DNA from: Dastarcus helophoroides
Lineage: Eukaryota; Arthropoda; Insecta; Coleoptera; Bothrideridae
Direction: 5' to 3'
NCBI GenBank assembly: GCA_028583605.1
Contig: CM053328.1
Span: forward strand, 15,807,107-15,871,106
Length of the DNA stretch: 64,000 bases
The notes under the pieces: model-generated
What the model was told of the DNA's origin: nothing
Database searches by the model: none
Seen by the model: only the letters and a program-made list of their open reading frames with translations
Shown here: positions 18,601-33,600 of the stretch, piece by piece
How positions within the stretch are numbered: the stretch's first letter is position 1
How the letters are laid out: each line of letters starts with the position of its first letter
Program-made: the position numbers and the translations under genes

Positions 18601-21600
18601 CTATCGTTTTTTCAAAATATCTAGTTTTTGAAAAATTAACTTTTCTACCATATTGGTTCTTAATAAAGTATTCAATTTTTTGAAAACCTAAACTTTCCTG
18701 GAAATTTAAATTTGTTCTACTATTTTGGCTTATTTGAAAATTCTCTTGAAAATTTCGACTTTTTTGAAACCTACACATTTTGACTCTCACAATTGTGACC
18801 ATTTCAATTTTTTTGAAATCTTTCTTCTTTTTTTAAAGTTTCTTGCTTTACCCCAAATGTTGACTTTTATAAAGTTTTGTTCTTCAAAATGTTGGCTCAT
18901 TTCAAAACTTATCATTTTCTTAAAAGCTTTAAATTTTTAAAATTTTGTCTTTTTTAAAATATTTGCTGTTTTTTTTGGAAAATTTCACTTTTTTTTAATT
19001 TCGATTTTTTTAAAAATTTATACCGTTCTCAAACTTTTCACCTCAAAATAAAGGATGAAAATTTAGAGTTTAAAATCTTAACTTAATGATTCCAATCGTA
19101 GTTTCGAAAAAAAGTCAAAATTTGAAAACATTGAACAATATTTTAGAAAGTTTGCGCATGTTTTTAGCAATATTAAATTTAAGACAGCAATTATAAAGTA
19201 TTGTTGAAAATTTTGACTAGAGTTGATAATAAAGTAAAATTTTGTTGTTCTAAATTTTGAGGTTATGAAGTCGAAACTTCCAGGAAAAAAATCCAAATTT
19301 TAAATTGAATTCGAAATGCTTGATATTATGATTTTCAAGCCAAAATTTCGATAAAAAAGACGAGACAAGTTTTTTTTAAATTAAAACCTTCAAATTTCGG
19401 TATAACAGTCGTAATTTCTTTTCAATCCCATTATTTCTTTAGAAATTTTGACTTTTTTTACTCGGTTTTACTCTTAGAATTTACAAAATGAATTCTTCAG
19501 TTTTCTAATTAAAAAAAATATCATTAAACTATGGATATAAAATAAAGATTCAAATTTCAAAAAAATTCAAAATTAAAAAAAAAAAATTTTGAGTTTTACC
19601 AGGAAATTTCAAGAAAAAATCAAAATTTCTATAAAATATTGACATAAAATTCTTAAACAATGGAGTTATTTTGTTTAAACTGAGAAATTTGATAATATAT
19701 TATTCGACTCTTTTCCATTTATACGTAATAATGCACATATCTGTTAAAAAATTTGGTTGGGCACTTGCGCCAAAAAGGGGGGACATTTGTCCACCCTCGC
19801 CTTGCCTTGGCGCCGTCCGTGCTTCAGATTTTACTGTCCTATTTTCTTTTTAACGTCAAAATGGTTTCTATTTTTGAGATTTTATGTTTAAAATCGAAAA
19901 TTTTCAATGCATTCTAACTTTCTTTCGAATTTTTGACTTTTTTCTCAGAAATTTCTTTAAAATGTCGACCATTTCGTAACATTTACCTTAATTCTTAGAA
20001 TTTTCAATTCACTTGCAATTGCATTACGGGGTATTCATTTTTAGTTTACTAATGATTTGTACTTTTCTTCTCAAACTTATTGACTTTTCATCCAAAATTT
20101 AACTTTATATTTTAATTTTTCCTTTTTTAATTTAAATTCAAAAATTCGATTTGTTTCTTAAAATTTACTTAAAACTTAAAATGTACAAGTTTTTCTACAA
20201 ATTTCGGTTCTTGAAATTTCAATTTTTTTCTGATTTTAAGTATTACCATTTTTATCTTTTTTTCTTTCTATCGTTTCGATATTCAAGTTTAAAACTCAAA
20301 ATTTCGAAAGAATGAAATTCCTACACAAGATTTAACTCGACTTCATTTTTATAAATGTTATTTCTTTTTCTATTCAAAGTTTTGAATTTTTTCTTAAAGT
20401 TTCCTAAATATCTTAATTCAGGATATCGCCTTACTTTTTTCTAAATTTTTGATTTTCATCTCAAAATTTTGCCTTTGTCTAGATTTTTCTAGGAATTAAT
20501 CTTTTTTTTTAATTGTGAGTTTAACGATGAAATTTCAGGTTTAATCTCGAAATTTTGAAATTTCTCCTAGGTTCGAATTTAATCTCAAAATGTCTACATT
20601 GTCTTAGAAACTGCGGTTTCATAAGTACCTTTTCTAAAATTTAAGGAAAAAAATATAAATTTCCAATTTTAATTTGAATTTTAAAGAAAAATATCCAAAT
20701 TAGAAAAATATTTTGTAGACAACTCGATCTGACTTTTTATAAAATTTGCCGTGTAAAGTTGAAATATCTAAAGAAGTTATAAATTTCGAAGCAAAAGTGA
20801 ACATTTCGAAGTTAAAGGCAAAATTTTGCAACAAAAAATCAAAATAATTAGAAAAGAATTAATATATCGCATTTAAAGGCAAAATTTTCAATAAATAGAC
20901 CTGAGTTTTTGAAAAAAAGTTATACTCAAAATTTTAAAAATAAAAAGCTTAAATGGTTGAGATCTTGCTTAGGCTTTGGGAATAAAAGTACAAAATAAAG
21001 TTTGAATTCTGCGATTTGAAATTTCGAAGAAATCCTTAATGTAAAAGAATGCTCCTTAAATTACCAGAAAACAGTTGATGCTTCGAAATCAACAAAGAAA
21101 TTTCAAAAAAAAACATTTTGAATTTTATATTCGCTATTCTCTAAAGACATAATATGGTTGTTGTGCTTTGCTAATCGATTGAACCTAAACGAATTAAAGA
21201 CATATTTCGAAATTTAGAAACTAAGGTCGAAATTATGAAAAAAAAATTTTTTTTTAGATAAATATAAAATTAAATGTTTAAATTCGAAACTTTGATAAGT
21301 TTGGTAGTCTGAAGCTTGAGAAAGGGTGAAAATTGTGAGTATAAGTAACATTTTGGTGAAAATAATTAAAAATTGAAAGATTAAATGTAAAATTTTGCGA
21401 AAAAACAACAATTTGAAGAAAATATTTCAAAAATATTTTCCTAATGCGATTTATTGGGTTAAATTCAAGAAATTCATGTTTCAATTTCGAAAAATAAAAA
21501 TTTCAATTTCTATAAAGTTAAAATCGAAGTTTTAGGAAAAAAAATCAAGAAATGTGAGTTTGATGTCGATGCAAAAAATAAAAAAAAATGAAAATTTTAT

Positions 21601-24600
21601 ATGAAATTTGAGATTTATAAAAATACACCGATAAGGTAGTAATGAATAATTACAACATGAAAATATACAGATTAAATTTAAAATTTCGATAAAACTAAAA
21701 TTTATTTCTTCTTCTTCTTCATGTGCCACGTCCTCATCGAACGTTGGCTGTCATATTCGCTATTATGATTTTGTTGACAGCATCTGTAAATAGTGTTGCA
21801 CTTGATTTTTTGAACCATTCCCGTAGTTTTATGATGCAGACGCATCATATGAAAAGTATAAAAATTAAATACCACTATTTTATAAAGTGATATTGAAGCT
21901 ACAATTTCTTCCAATAAGATAATTACTACACAACGGAGTTATCAAAACTGCAATATTTACATTCAACTAGGAATTAGGTACGGTCGAGAATATGTAAGAA
22001 ATGGGCGTAAATTAAACACTCAATCATGACGTCAAAACCTACCAATTGGAACGCTTGTTTCTTGCCCGGTTCTGTAGTCCAGAGGCAAATCCAATACACT
22101 TCCCGTAGGTTTCGAAGCCAGGATGTTCTTCTCCGACCAGGTCCTCTCCTACCCTCTATTTTACCTTGCATAATTAAGTGAAGAGTAGTGCAGCGCTCAG
22201 GGTGTCATACTACATGCGTAAAATATTCTAATTTTTTTGATTTTAATAGTTTTAATTATCTCGGATTGTCTATGTATCCGACGTAGAACCTTCTCATTAC
22301 GGACCCTATCGAGCCAACTTATGTGTAGCAATCTGCTGTACACCCATATCTCAAAAGCTTGGAGTTTCTTTATTAGTGTCTCCGTGAGTGTTCAGCTTTC
22401 TACCCCATACAGTAAAGTCGAAAAGATGTAGCATCTTGCGAGTCTTAACTTCAGTTCCATGTTAATATTTCGACTAGATAACACTTTTTTCATTCAGAAG
22501 AACACGGTTCTAACTTTCTCTATTTGGATTTTAATCTCTTTGGTCTTATCCCAGTTGCTATTAATGTTGGAACCAAGGTAGGTAACATTGTCAACTTGCT
22601 CAAGTTCGACATCATAAGCTGTTATTGCTGGGGCATTTACAGGGTGTTTACTTACAGCCATAAATTTCGTTTTTAGAGTGTTAAGCGTTAATCCATATTA
22701 AGCGCATACATTTGTAACTTTATCTAATAGCAACTGCAATTCTTCCAGACTACTGGCTAACAGAACCGTATTGTCAGCATATCTGAGGTTATTGATGCTA
22801 ACTCCATTTACCTTGGTACCGCAATCAGCTTCATTAAGTGCCTCTCTAAAGATGTGTTCGGAGTATAGGTTAAAAAGCAGCGGTAACATAATGCAGCCTT
22901 GTCTTACACCCCTACAGATTGCCACTGATTCCGAGATGTTTCGGCCAATTTTGATGTTTGCTTCCTGGTTCCAATAAAGGTTTTTAATTATATGGAGGTC
23001 CTTATCGTCAATGCCTGTCTGTTCTAAAATCTTGACCAATTTGTCATGTTTAATCCTGTCGAACGCTTTTTTAAAGTCAATAAAGCACAAATAGACAGGA
23101 TGTTCGACATCTCTGCATTTTTGAACGAGAACCTGGATGCAGAATAGTGCTTCTCTAGGTTCCAAGATTGTTGGTAAATATTCTGGAGTGAATTATTCGA
23201 AGAAAGGTTTTAAGAGTATGGCTCATTAAGCTAATAGTTCTGTAATCGGAATATTTCTTTGCATTTCATTCTTAGGAATCCTCACAAATGTTGATTTTAT
23301 CCAGTCAGTTGGTATACTGCCGGTTTCATATATTTTACTAAATAGTTATAGGAGCGACTGTTTCCATTTACTATCAAGGCATTTAACTATTTCAGCTAGT
23401 ATTTCATCTGATTTTGTTGCCTTTCTAATTTTAGCAGTTCTTATAGCATTCTCCAGTTCGTTTTATCATAGGACCTGTAGTGAAGGGTTGTACTTCATTA
23501 CTTACTCTCTCGTCATGGAATAAATCTTCGATGTATTCTTCCCATCTTTTCAGTTTGTCCAAGTCATTTATGCTGTCGTTGTCAACTAGGTTTTGAGGTT
23601 TGTTGTTGCATATACCAGCTAACTCTTTTACTTTCCTTGTGTAAATTGAAAGCGTCATGTCTTCTTTGTAATTCCTAAACATCTTTACAGTTACTTTCAA
23701 ACCACGTTTCCTTTGTAGCTCGTAATTTTTTTCCGATTTCTTTATGAAATTTCAAGGTGTTAGTAATGTTAAGATACCTGTTTAATAAAGATTTGTTTTT
23801 TTATTTTGTATCACAATTGTATGATATCTTCTGAACTTTACAAACCAATAATTGTTTATATTTAAAAATCAGCAGACTATTGGCACGTTAATTTTTTTGT
23901 TTAAAATAAATATTTTTAAAAGATGGTCCTCATCGATCTGGGGACATTTTGCCTTTCGTATAAAACTGCTCTGGCAGTCCAAGTGTAATTTCACACAGCG
24001 GCGAGCGGCTATTAAATAATGGGCATCGGCCTGCAAACAGCCCTGGAGACAGCACTCCGGCGAGCTTAGCCCAGCAGCCCGCCGCGCCAGTCCGTCATTG
24101 TGTTTAGCCCAAACTAGAAAATATCTAATATGAAAATTTCGACCAAAATTTACTTATCTAGACTTGACTCAACTCCAAATTTCTACTTGTGTTCTCTCAA
24201 AGTTCCAACCTTAAGTAATGATGACAAAAGTTGAAAAAAAGCTGGATTTTTCATTTTGGTGATGATTTGAAATCTATAGAAACAATAAAACCTGGGCCTT
24301 TAAATGTTTTGTAAAACTTTGATCAATAGGTCCGGAAAAAGCTTTCGATGGATTCACTTAAAATTTTACCCGACTATTGTCGGGACATTAATTTCTAAAA
24401 GATCTAGAAACACCCATTCATATTTGTAGTAATCCTTAAAAAATTAAAGTTATTTTATTCTCAATATTAATTCTCAATGTTATTCTTCAAATTGATATTT
24501 AAATATTAATTAATTCTTCAAATTAATATTGAGAGCAAACATTTTTTTTTAATCATTGAAGTGTTCTGGAGTACATTTATTTGAATTTTTATTTGAAAAT

Positions 24601-27600
24601 GTACCCTATTTTGGGGTAGTTGGTTGTTGAAATACAGAGGATCAAAGATACAAGCGGATATCTCAGCAAAAAATCGATGCAAAGACACCAAAAAAATAAA
24701 CAGGCTGAAGCTAAATAAACAAGGTAACTGACAAATGCATTGGTTTAATAAAAAAAAACCTGTAACCTCTGGACATCTTGTTTCGCTCTATTTTTTATAA
24801 TTTTGCACAATAACAGTAGCTTATAAAAATGTATCAAAAGATTTCGAACCTGGAAGCCTGAAGCACAAAGCAAGTAACAATAGTTGTTATATATTTTGTG
24901 TCTGAAGCTTAAAAGCGCTTTTTTAAATTTCGATAGGATTATTTTTCACAAACATGCAGATGTCCAAATAATACCCAAAAATACTTATAAATCGTGTATG
25001 TTATTAATTTTCTATATTAGTGTATTATCAATTTTTACAGCTTCCAGTTTTGTCTTTTTTGGAATTCACAATTTGCAAGAGTTATTTGAATGGTTTAAAT
25101 TTTTGGAAGAGGACGAAAACCTAAGGTTAACCAATGACCTACTAAATTATCTGGCTCAAGAAATGCATGCTACGTTTTATCGTGGCCCGAGAAATGCATT
25201 TTTACCGTACATCTTAACGTGTCATTATTCCAAGTTCTGTTACTTTAATCGCCAACCTTATTTCCATAACGGAATTCCGAACTGAACGTTCTGCAACGAG
25301 TCATTTATGAAATTGTGTGGTGTATACTATGTATTCAAATTCAAAGTAGCGTGCATATTAATAATTTACAGAGTGGTAAAACACAGTTTCCATCATGTCA
25401 GCTGATGTGGACATTGGGAAAGATGACGTGGACGTTATTAAACTAATTGAACGACAGAACTGTTTACGAGAAGTTTTATTCGACGATAATAAATCAATAA
25501 GATGTGAAATGCTCACTCTAATCATCATTATTAATTAGGAATTTTTTGAAAACGACAATAATTTTCTTCTAACTTTGATTAATAAAAGCTAAAATGAAGT
25601 GTCTTAGACATACAGAAAGTTGTTCCAATTTCAAAAAATAGATTAATTCTAGAATTAATTTTCAACCCAATTAGTTCCGATTCGATGCTATAAGGATTAC
25701 ACTTCCTAACGCGAGATTCACATTTTTTTGTATTAGGGATGTAACGAATGTTGATTTTGCCACATTTGCGAATGCGAATATTCATTTCCAAAATTCGCGA
25801 ATGTGAATGCGAATGGAAAATTTTATGAAAAAAGACGCAATTTCCAGAATAAATCGAACTTTGAGAAAAAAAAAAACAGTTTTTAAAAATATTTCTCTCA
25901 CAATTTTTATTTTCATTTAAATGTTGACATAATTCAAAATTTAAAAGAAAACTTTGTCTCTAAATGTCGTGAAAATTTATTCTCAAATTTTTTTACATTT
26001 CTCTAAAAATCTTATCCAAGTCGAATTTTGGATAAAAAGCTCAATTTTAACTAGAAATTTTCAGAAACCAGGACATAATTTCTATAAAATATTCAAATTT
26101 ACGATACAGTTCAATTTTGAGAGGAAAAAGTAGAAGTTTGAGTATAAAGTCGTAATTTAATTTTCAGAAAATCAAATTTAAAATAAAAACCTAACCTTTT
26201 GGAAACATTTAAAAAATGACGAAATTACGAGAAAAAGATGATTTTTGCAGTAAAAATTGAAAGTTTTGTATATTCAAATTTTGAAAAAAAAAATCAAAAT
26301 TTGGAGAGAAAGATCGACATGTTGAAAAAGAGTCAAATTTTGTCGAAATCTCAAAAAAGGTGAAATCCCGACTCAATACTTATTTTTTAACGATTGCTTG
26401 AGCGAAGGACAAGCTCCACCACTCGGTCCCATTGCAATGTCATAAAATATCGACTATTGAGATAAATGTCGAAATTTTGAGAAATTGAATTGGAGTTTCA
26501 ATTATCTCAAATCTTTTCTTTTTACAAAAATTCAAAATTTTCAAAAAATTTAAAATTAAAAAAATATATTTCAATATTTCCAGATAAATTAATACTATTC
26601 TAAAATTGTTTACTGTTTTATCAAAAGATTTACCAAATTTCGAGAAAAGGACAGTTTGATAAATCAGTCGAAATTTGCAGAAAATCGAATTTGAAAAAAT
26701 GTCGAGATTTTCAGAAAAACTCGAATTTTGAGAAATGAATAAGTTTTGAAAAAAAAAAAACATGAATTTTGAAATGAAAATTAGAAATTTTGAGAAATTC
26801 GGATTTTGATAAAAGGGGTCGAATTTTAAAATAAATTCGAAATATTCAAAAGAAAAATAGACATTTTATGAAAAAAGAAGGATAGTAAAGAACTAATTTT
26901 CAGGAAAAATGGAAATTTCTGGAAAAGGTTCCCGCAGTTGAGAATATAAATTTATGGTTGGCTGTATAAACCAGGGGAGAGCAAGCGTCTCACGCTGCCC
27001 TATTGCAACTAGCTAGTTGGAAAAAAAATATGGGAATTTAAATATACTTTTTTATTAGGTATGGCTGGATAAATTGTTGCATTAGTTATTATCTTAATAA
27101 ATGTTGTTAGGTACGCTACCCATGGACCCCCGACACTCATGATATGGATCCCTCAAGGCTCCATGAACCAGAGGTTAAGAAACCCTGCCTTAGTAGTTAC
27201 ATTGTTATTTCCTAAATTTATTTGCATAATTTCTTTCGAATGCGAATATTAAAAAATATGCGAATCTTCGCATTTTTTTAAGTACAAGTTTATACTTAGA
27301 TTTTTTGTTTGAAAATTTAGAATTGTTTTCATTTGAAAATTTTGAATTGTTTTCTCATAGTTTCCTTTTTTTAATTACAAGTTAAAACTTAATTTTTTTA
27401 TTTGAAAATGTTGAATTGTTTTCTTGAAACTTCCTTTTTCCCCAAAATTCCACGTTTGATTACAGTTTTTTTTTTAAAATTATGGTTTCTTCACGAAACT
27501 TTCAATTTTTATTCTATCATTATTATTACATTATTACTTTTTCTTGATAAATGCCTTTTCTTTAGAAATTTCAGCTTTTCTTTTTAAACTTACAATTTTT

Positions 27601-30600
27601 GTTCCCTTCCTCCACTTATTTTAGTTTAGACTTCTATTTTTCTAAAATTTTGCGTTAAATCTTTCGAGTGTAAACCCAAAATACCGAGAATTTTCTAATA
27701 TTTCGATACCAACAGAATGGTTTGTTTACTACAAAGTATAGTTTTTTGGATGACGTTTTTCCAGAAATTTGGAATTCTTTCCTCGATTACAAACTTAAAC
27801 TTCGACTACTCCTAGGAAAGTTGACTCTATTTTAGGGGTTTTAACCTTCATTTCTAAATTTCGACCGTTTTCTGTCAATTTGGGCTTCGACTTTTTTCTG
27901 TGATGAGTATGAGCTTATCCGGAATTTTCAATTTTTTTCTAATGATTCCAAGTTCATAATTAACAATTAACCCCTTCTAAAATTTTCCCACATTTTCCGA
28001 TTTTAAACGCTATTTTGCTTATAAATGTCTAATTTTTAAAAATGTCTCTTTTTTAATAAGTAATTCTATCTTAACATTTTTGATGTTTATTTTTTTTCTA
28101 AGATTTCGATTGTAAACGTAGTTTTTTTGTAAATTTTGATTTTTCTGCTTGGATTTCTCAATATTTTAAGGTTAAACTCGAACTGTGAGTTATTCCGAAA
28201 TAACAAAGTTTTTCTGATCATCCCAGTTTCACATTTTGAATTTTGACCTTAATCTCGAAAAGCCTACCTTTTTTCTGAAGATAACAGTGCAATGTTAATT
28301 TGTTTCTAAAATTTTGATTTTAAAATAAATATTTTTAAGTAAACACTTTAAATTGTTACTCTTTTTTCTAAAACTTCAATTGTAAACGTAATTTAAATAA
28401 CATCCGATTTTATCGAACTTTTTTCGACTTAAATTTCGGATTTTTTTCTAGCTATTTTGAAGCTGAACTCCAACTTAGATTTATAAACTAGATTGGTTCC
28501 GAAATAACGAGGTTATTCTCATAATTCAAGTCTTCTTTTCTTTTGAAATTTTAACTTTAAATCCGAAACTTCTACTTCTTTCATAATTAAGAATTGTTTT
28601 TCGAGCTTTGTTCGACTTTCAATATTCTAATTTTCTACTCAACATTTCGAGGTTAAACACTTTATTCATAAACTCTGAGTTTTTCACAAACAACGAATTT
28701 TTACTCACAATTGCACTTTTAACTTTTTATTTTTTCCATCCGATTTTAAGCGCAAATAACTTGATAAGTGTTTTTTTTTCCAAAAGAAACTCAAAATTTC
28801 GACATTTTTGTCATAATTCTAAATTTCGGTTGGTTTACGTTTTTCTTTTTGGTTATAAACGCTGCTTCGAAGTTTCCAGCTGAATTTCGAAAATTGGACT
28901 TTTATTAAAAATGGAAAAACAAAACTCGTCGCCTGAAACCAATAAAGATTAAAAACACAACAAAGGTTGCTCTAGCTATCATCTTCAGAGAGATACTGTA
29001 CCAGTATCTGAAGATGTTAGCTTCGCTGTCGAAACTCGTTAGAACAACCTTTGTTGTGTTTTTTAATCTTTCTTGGTTTCATGGGACAAGTTTTGTATTT
29101 CAATTTTTGAAGATAACCAAGGGCTAGCCCGTTCTACCAAAATTATCGACTTTTATTATCAATATTTTGAATTCAAATTTAAAATTTGGTTACAAATTTA
29201 AAATTTGCTTACAAATTTTCAATTTTGTTTCTCTATCTTTAAGTTAAATTTTCCGTCTTATAAGTTTATTTCCAAAGTTATAAGTCATACATCGAAATGT
29301 TAAGGTTCCTTTCCTAAAATATTGAGTAAGGTGTCTTATAAATTCAGAATCTTCTATTTTTAGTCCAACATTAATACCAAAAGTTCTTTTTTAAAAATCT
29401 AAATATAAAAGCTTTTTATACAGTAGAATTTTTGGTTTAAGCTATTTTTTTAAATTGTGCCTCGAGATTTCGATTGTAAAGGCGAATTTTTCATAAATTT
29501 TGAATTTTTTTCAAATTTCGACTGTTTCTCAGTTTTCAAGGTAAGACTTTCCAAGATACTTATAAATTGCTACTTTCTTCTATTCGATTATAAGCAAGAA
29601 TTTTTTAATTCCAACCTTTTTTCTTAAAATTTTGAGTGTTTGAAATTTCGATAATAAGCCAAAATAAATTGTTTGATTTTTAAAAGAAGTCACAGTTTTT
29701 GAAAAAGTCTGAGTTTTGAGAAAAAGGAGTAAAGCGAAATTGTTAGAGAAAAACCTAAATTTATTATTTGGGGAAAGGTTTAAAAAAAATAAACTTCGAA
29801 ATTTTCAAAAAAAAAATCGTTATTTAAAGAATCAATTACCAAAAGTTTTCTTAGGTAGATATTTAAAAAAAAAGTCGAATATTCGAGTTTAAAGTCAAAA
29901 TTTTGTGATTAAAATGAAAATTTTACGAATTATTTCACAGCCACATAAATTTCTGGTTGTTTTTTTTTCTCGAAATTTTGATTGTTTTCCCAAAATTCGA
30001 AGTTTAAGCTTAAAACAGTTATTTTGAGTTATAATTCAAAATTTCGAGAAAAACATCTAAGCTTATAGGTTCTACAAAAAGTCTAAATTTTCAGTCAGTC
30101 AAAAGTCTTTAAAAATACGAATTTATCAAAATTTCAAATTTTCAAGTTTTCTAAAGTTTTTCAACTTTTGACCAAAATCTTGAATTTTCCAGGTTTTATT
30201 AAAATTTTCACTTTAAATTTTACATTGTCAACTTTTTTAATTTCGAATTTTTAATCGAAATTCGAGAAAATCATGTAATTTAAAAAAAAAAGAAGTATGA
30301 CAATGAGACTACTGGCTGAAGTGAAAACTTGAAGGTAGGAAGTAGCAGAGCCTATATACTCGTAGTGTGGTCGAAACCCACATTTGTCACAAACTGACCT
30401 ACCTTTTTATATTTGTGGTTTGGAGTCGTGTGGAAACAAATCTAATTTTATTTATTTATAATGAAATACACTAATACACTTTGCACTCTTTTTATTTATT
30501 GCACGTAATATTCAACTTATTAGTACTCTTAGGATAAAAATGTGATTTTTGTGACAATAAATTTACGACGAGGTCATTGCTATATGACACATTTTGTTAA

Positions 30601-33600
30601 ATTATTTCCAAATGCTATTTTTTATTAGTTAATTCTTTTCATTTTTCAATTCTTATATTTGTTTTAATATACAAACTTGGAGCTTTAATTTTTTTAGGAG
30701 AAAAAAAAGGATAAAAGTTACAATTTTTCGACAATTTCTAGTGAAAACATAAATCCAGATTTATTAAAAAAATTGTTATTTCCATTTCAATCTCGAAAAT
30801 TTGACATTTGTAGAACTTTTTGAATTCTGAGTAAAAAATCTAACGTTTGAAGATTTTAATTAAAATGTCCATTTTAAAATTGAAACTTGGTTATTTTTTT
30901 TTCAAAAATTCCGATTTTTTGCTCAAAATTTCGTATTACAACTGAGCTTGAAATTTTTAAACTTAAAATATGAGATTTTTTATAAGTTTTACAATTGCAG
31001 TCGCAAAAGTTTTAACTTTTAAAACGAATAAAAAATAAAGTTTAATCTTATTAAATTCTTTCCAAATTTCGACTTTAATTTCAAAATTTGGACATTTTCT
31101 ACTTTAAACTTCAAACAAAAATCTTTACAAATCAAAACCTCGAAAAAACATTCTAATATTCTTGGATCTTCGAACATTAAAACTGAATAAACAAACTGAC
31201 TGCCGAGTGCAACTAAAAAAAAATTCCCAAGTTCGTGGACCTAAAAGAAAAATTGTACTTCGCGTTATTTCTTAAAATTACGCAATAACCGCAGCTCAAA
31301 AAAAAAATTCTGCTTAAAAGATTTCGAAACCAAAAATTGAAAGCTTCGGAATGTTCTTTAAATCCCAATACGACTATTTTTTACAGATACAGATCTTTGA
31401 AAGATATATAAAAAAAAACTGTTCTCTTAATTTTTTGGAGTTGTGATTACACTTTATGAAAACGACAAAATATTTTTAGTTCTCATTTGTGGAAAACATC
31501 GTCATATTTCGGTTATTTTTTTTGTGTGTTTTTTATCGGGTTCTTAAGGCGATCATTACCCTAAAAACGAGAAATAATAATAACAGCCGACGATGTTTAC
31601 TTCCGCAAACAGTCGGCGTAAATGAAATATTTTCGCGCAGAGAAGTTTAAATTTTATAGGAAATTTCGGTGTCTGCCTCGTTAATCACCACGTCAGATGA
31701 ACGGAGAAATAATTTCATTAGGGACTATTAAATGCGATTGTTACAGTAGCAGATCATGGGTTAACTTTCTACTTTCACTAGTTTATCATATATTACATAT
31801 GTCTCATAGCCTGAAACATGACTAGAAGAAAGTGATTGTGAAATGTTACTCAATTAGTGTAGTCTGGAACGAGTCAGCTTTTTTATTGTTATAAAAAAAA
31901 CGTCTTGAGACTTGAAACTTTATTAGTGATGCCACCACAAAGTAAAAAAATACATGAGACCCTTAAAACAATACGCTTTTATTATAAATGAACATTATAT
32001 TTTAAACAGATTTAAACAGTTTTAAAAATATTATTTCTTAAATATATATTTGCTGTCATTGTTCTTTTAAAATGGATCTTGTCGTATTACTTTTAAATTG
32101 TACTCGTCGTTTCAACACACATTTCTGTTCGTGTTCACATCGACCGTTAATTTCTTTGTCATTTAACGCGACAAGAAGTGAAAGTGACGGAGAAATTTCG
32201 TACAACACGCTTACGTCGTTGAGTAACAGCCGTAAGCGCACATAACAGTTATTATGTGTGTTTGGCAACTGGAGCTCCTTTTGCAAAATAAATAAAAACG
32301 CCACACTGCTAGTTTCAAACGTCCGCGTTACACAATTGAAAATCGTAATTAACAAGTCTAATTGGGGGTATTTGTCATTAGCTGGCTATACCAGGCCTAT
32401 TGAGAAGCGCCCAGATTAAAGTTGAAATTCTAAAATTTTTTGACTTTTGTTTTTAAGTACAAAATTTTGATAACTAAAATGCTGGCCGCATAACTAAGGC
32501 TGGCCGCACAGATGTAGATATTCAGATTCAGAATTCAGTCGCTGGCCGCACACGCACGGATTCCTAACGTTTCACAGAAATGCGTTTATTTATTGCTCAA
32601 ATCTGAACTCCTAATTCGGAATCCGAATCAGGATTCCGTATGTGTGCGGCCGGCCTTAATTTTTTTCGAGATGTCGAAACTTTGTGATCAAAGTTTTGAC
32701 TTTTTTGACGTTGAGAAAAAAATTTCGACAGACGACTCCCTACCTTGACAAAACAAGTCGAACTTTTGATCTACTTGCCGACATTATGAGTTTAGAATCG
32801 ATATTTAAAAATTTTAGTTGACGAGGTCGAAATTCTGAGCTATTTCTGGATTTTGACTGAAAACTGAAAAGACAAAATGGAAACACTGAATCGGATCGAA
32901 CTGCTGAACTACTTTCCAAAAGTTTGTGATTAAAGATTTGTGAATTTTTGTGGAAGCTTTAATATCGAAGTCGAGTCAGAATTTTAATTTTTTGCTGAAA
33001 ATTTGAAATTATGAGGGAAAAGTAAAATTTTGATCTATTTTCCAAAAGCTTTAAAGTCGAGATTTAAAAATTTTAATTCAAAAGACCATCTAAATTTGAA
33101 GACATTTCTAAAGTGAACAACTCGTAATTTTTAGAGACATAGAATTGGGATGAATTGTTGATCTACTTCCCAAAAGTTTTTGATCGAAAAAATTCACATG
33201 TATCTAAAGTTTGGAGAAAAAAGCGACATTTCGAGGTTAGTCCTAAAATCCAAAAAAATCACATACTTTCACGTGAAAACTCTGAAGATTTTAAAAGGAC
33301 CTATAACTGACCTGAAAAATAACAGTGTTTTGGTATCTTGTTGGAGCTACTCCAAAAATTAAAGGCGGAAATACTATAAAAAATTTTATTACTTCTAATC
33401 ATTAATATATAAAAATAGATTGCTCTGTAACTTTTTATTTACATTTCTCGACTTGGGTCACAGAATTAAATGTAAAATTACAGCCACTTAATCACTACTT
33501 TCTACTTATCAACTACATACATAAGAATTGAGCTTAGGTCTAAGCTAAACGTCCCCAAGTGGGCAAGTCACTTAATATATGTACAAAAAAAAAACAGTCA

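Noticed and set aside
18584..31200. Dozens of 60-107-codon frames in the repeat tracts
   Set aside because: Their products are strings of N, F, K, I, L and S that mirror the repeat words. There is no start context, domain or splice structure.
32056..32355. 99-codon minus-strand frame in TBL2 intron 2
   Set aside because: It lies in single-copy-looking DNA but has no recognisable domain, no flanking splice sites of quality and an unremarkable composition.
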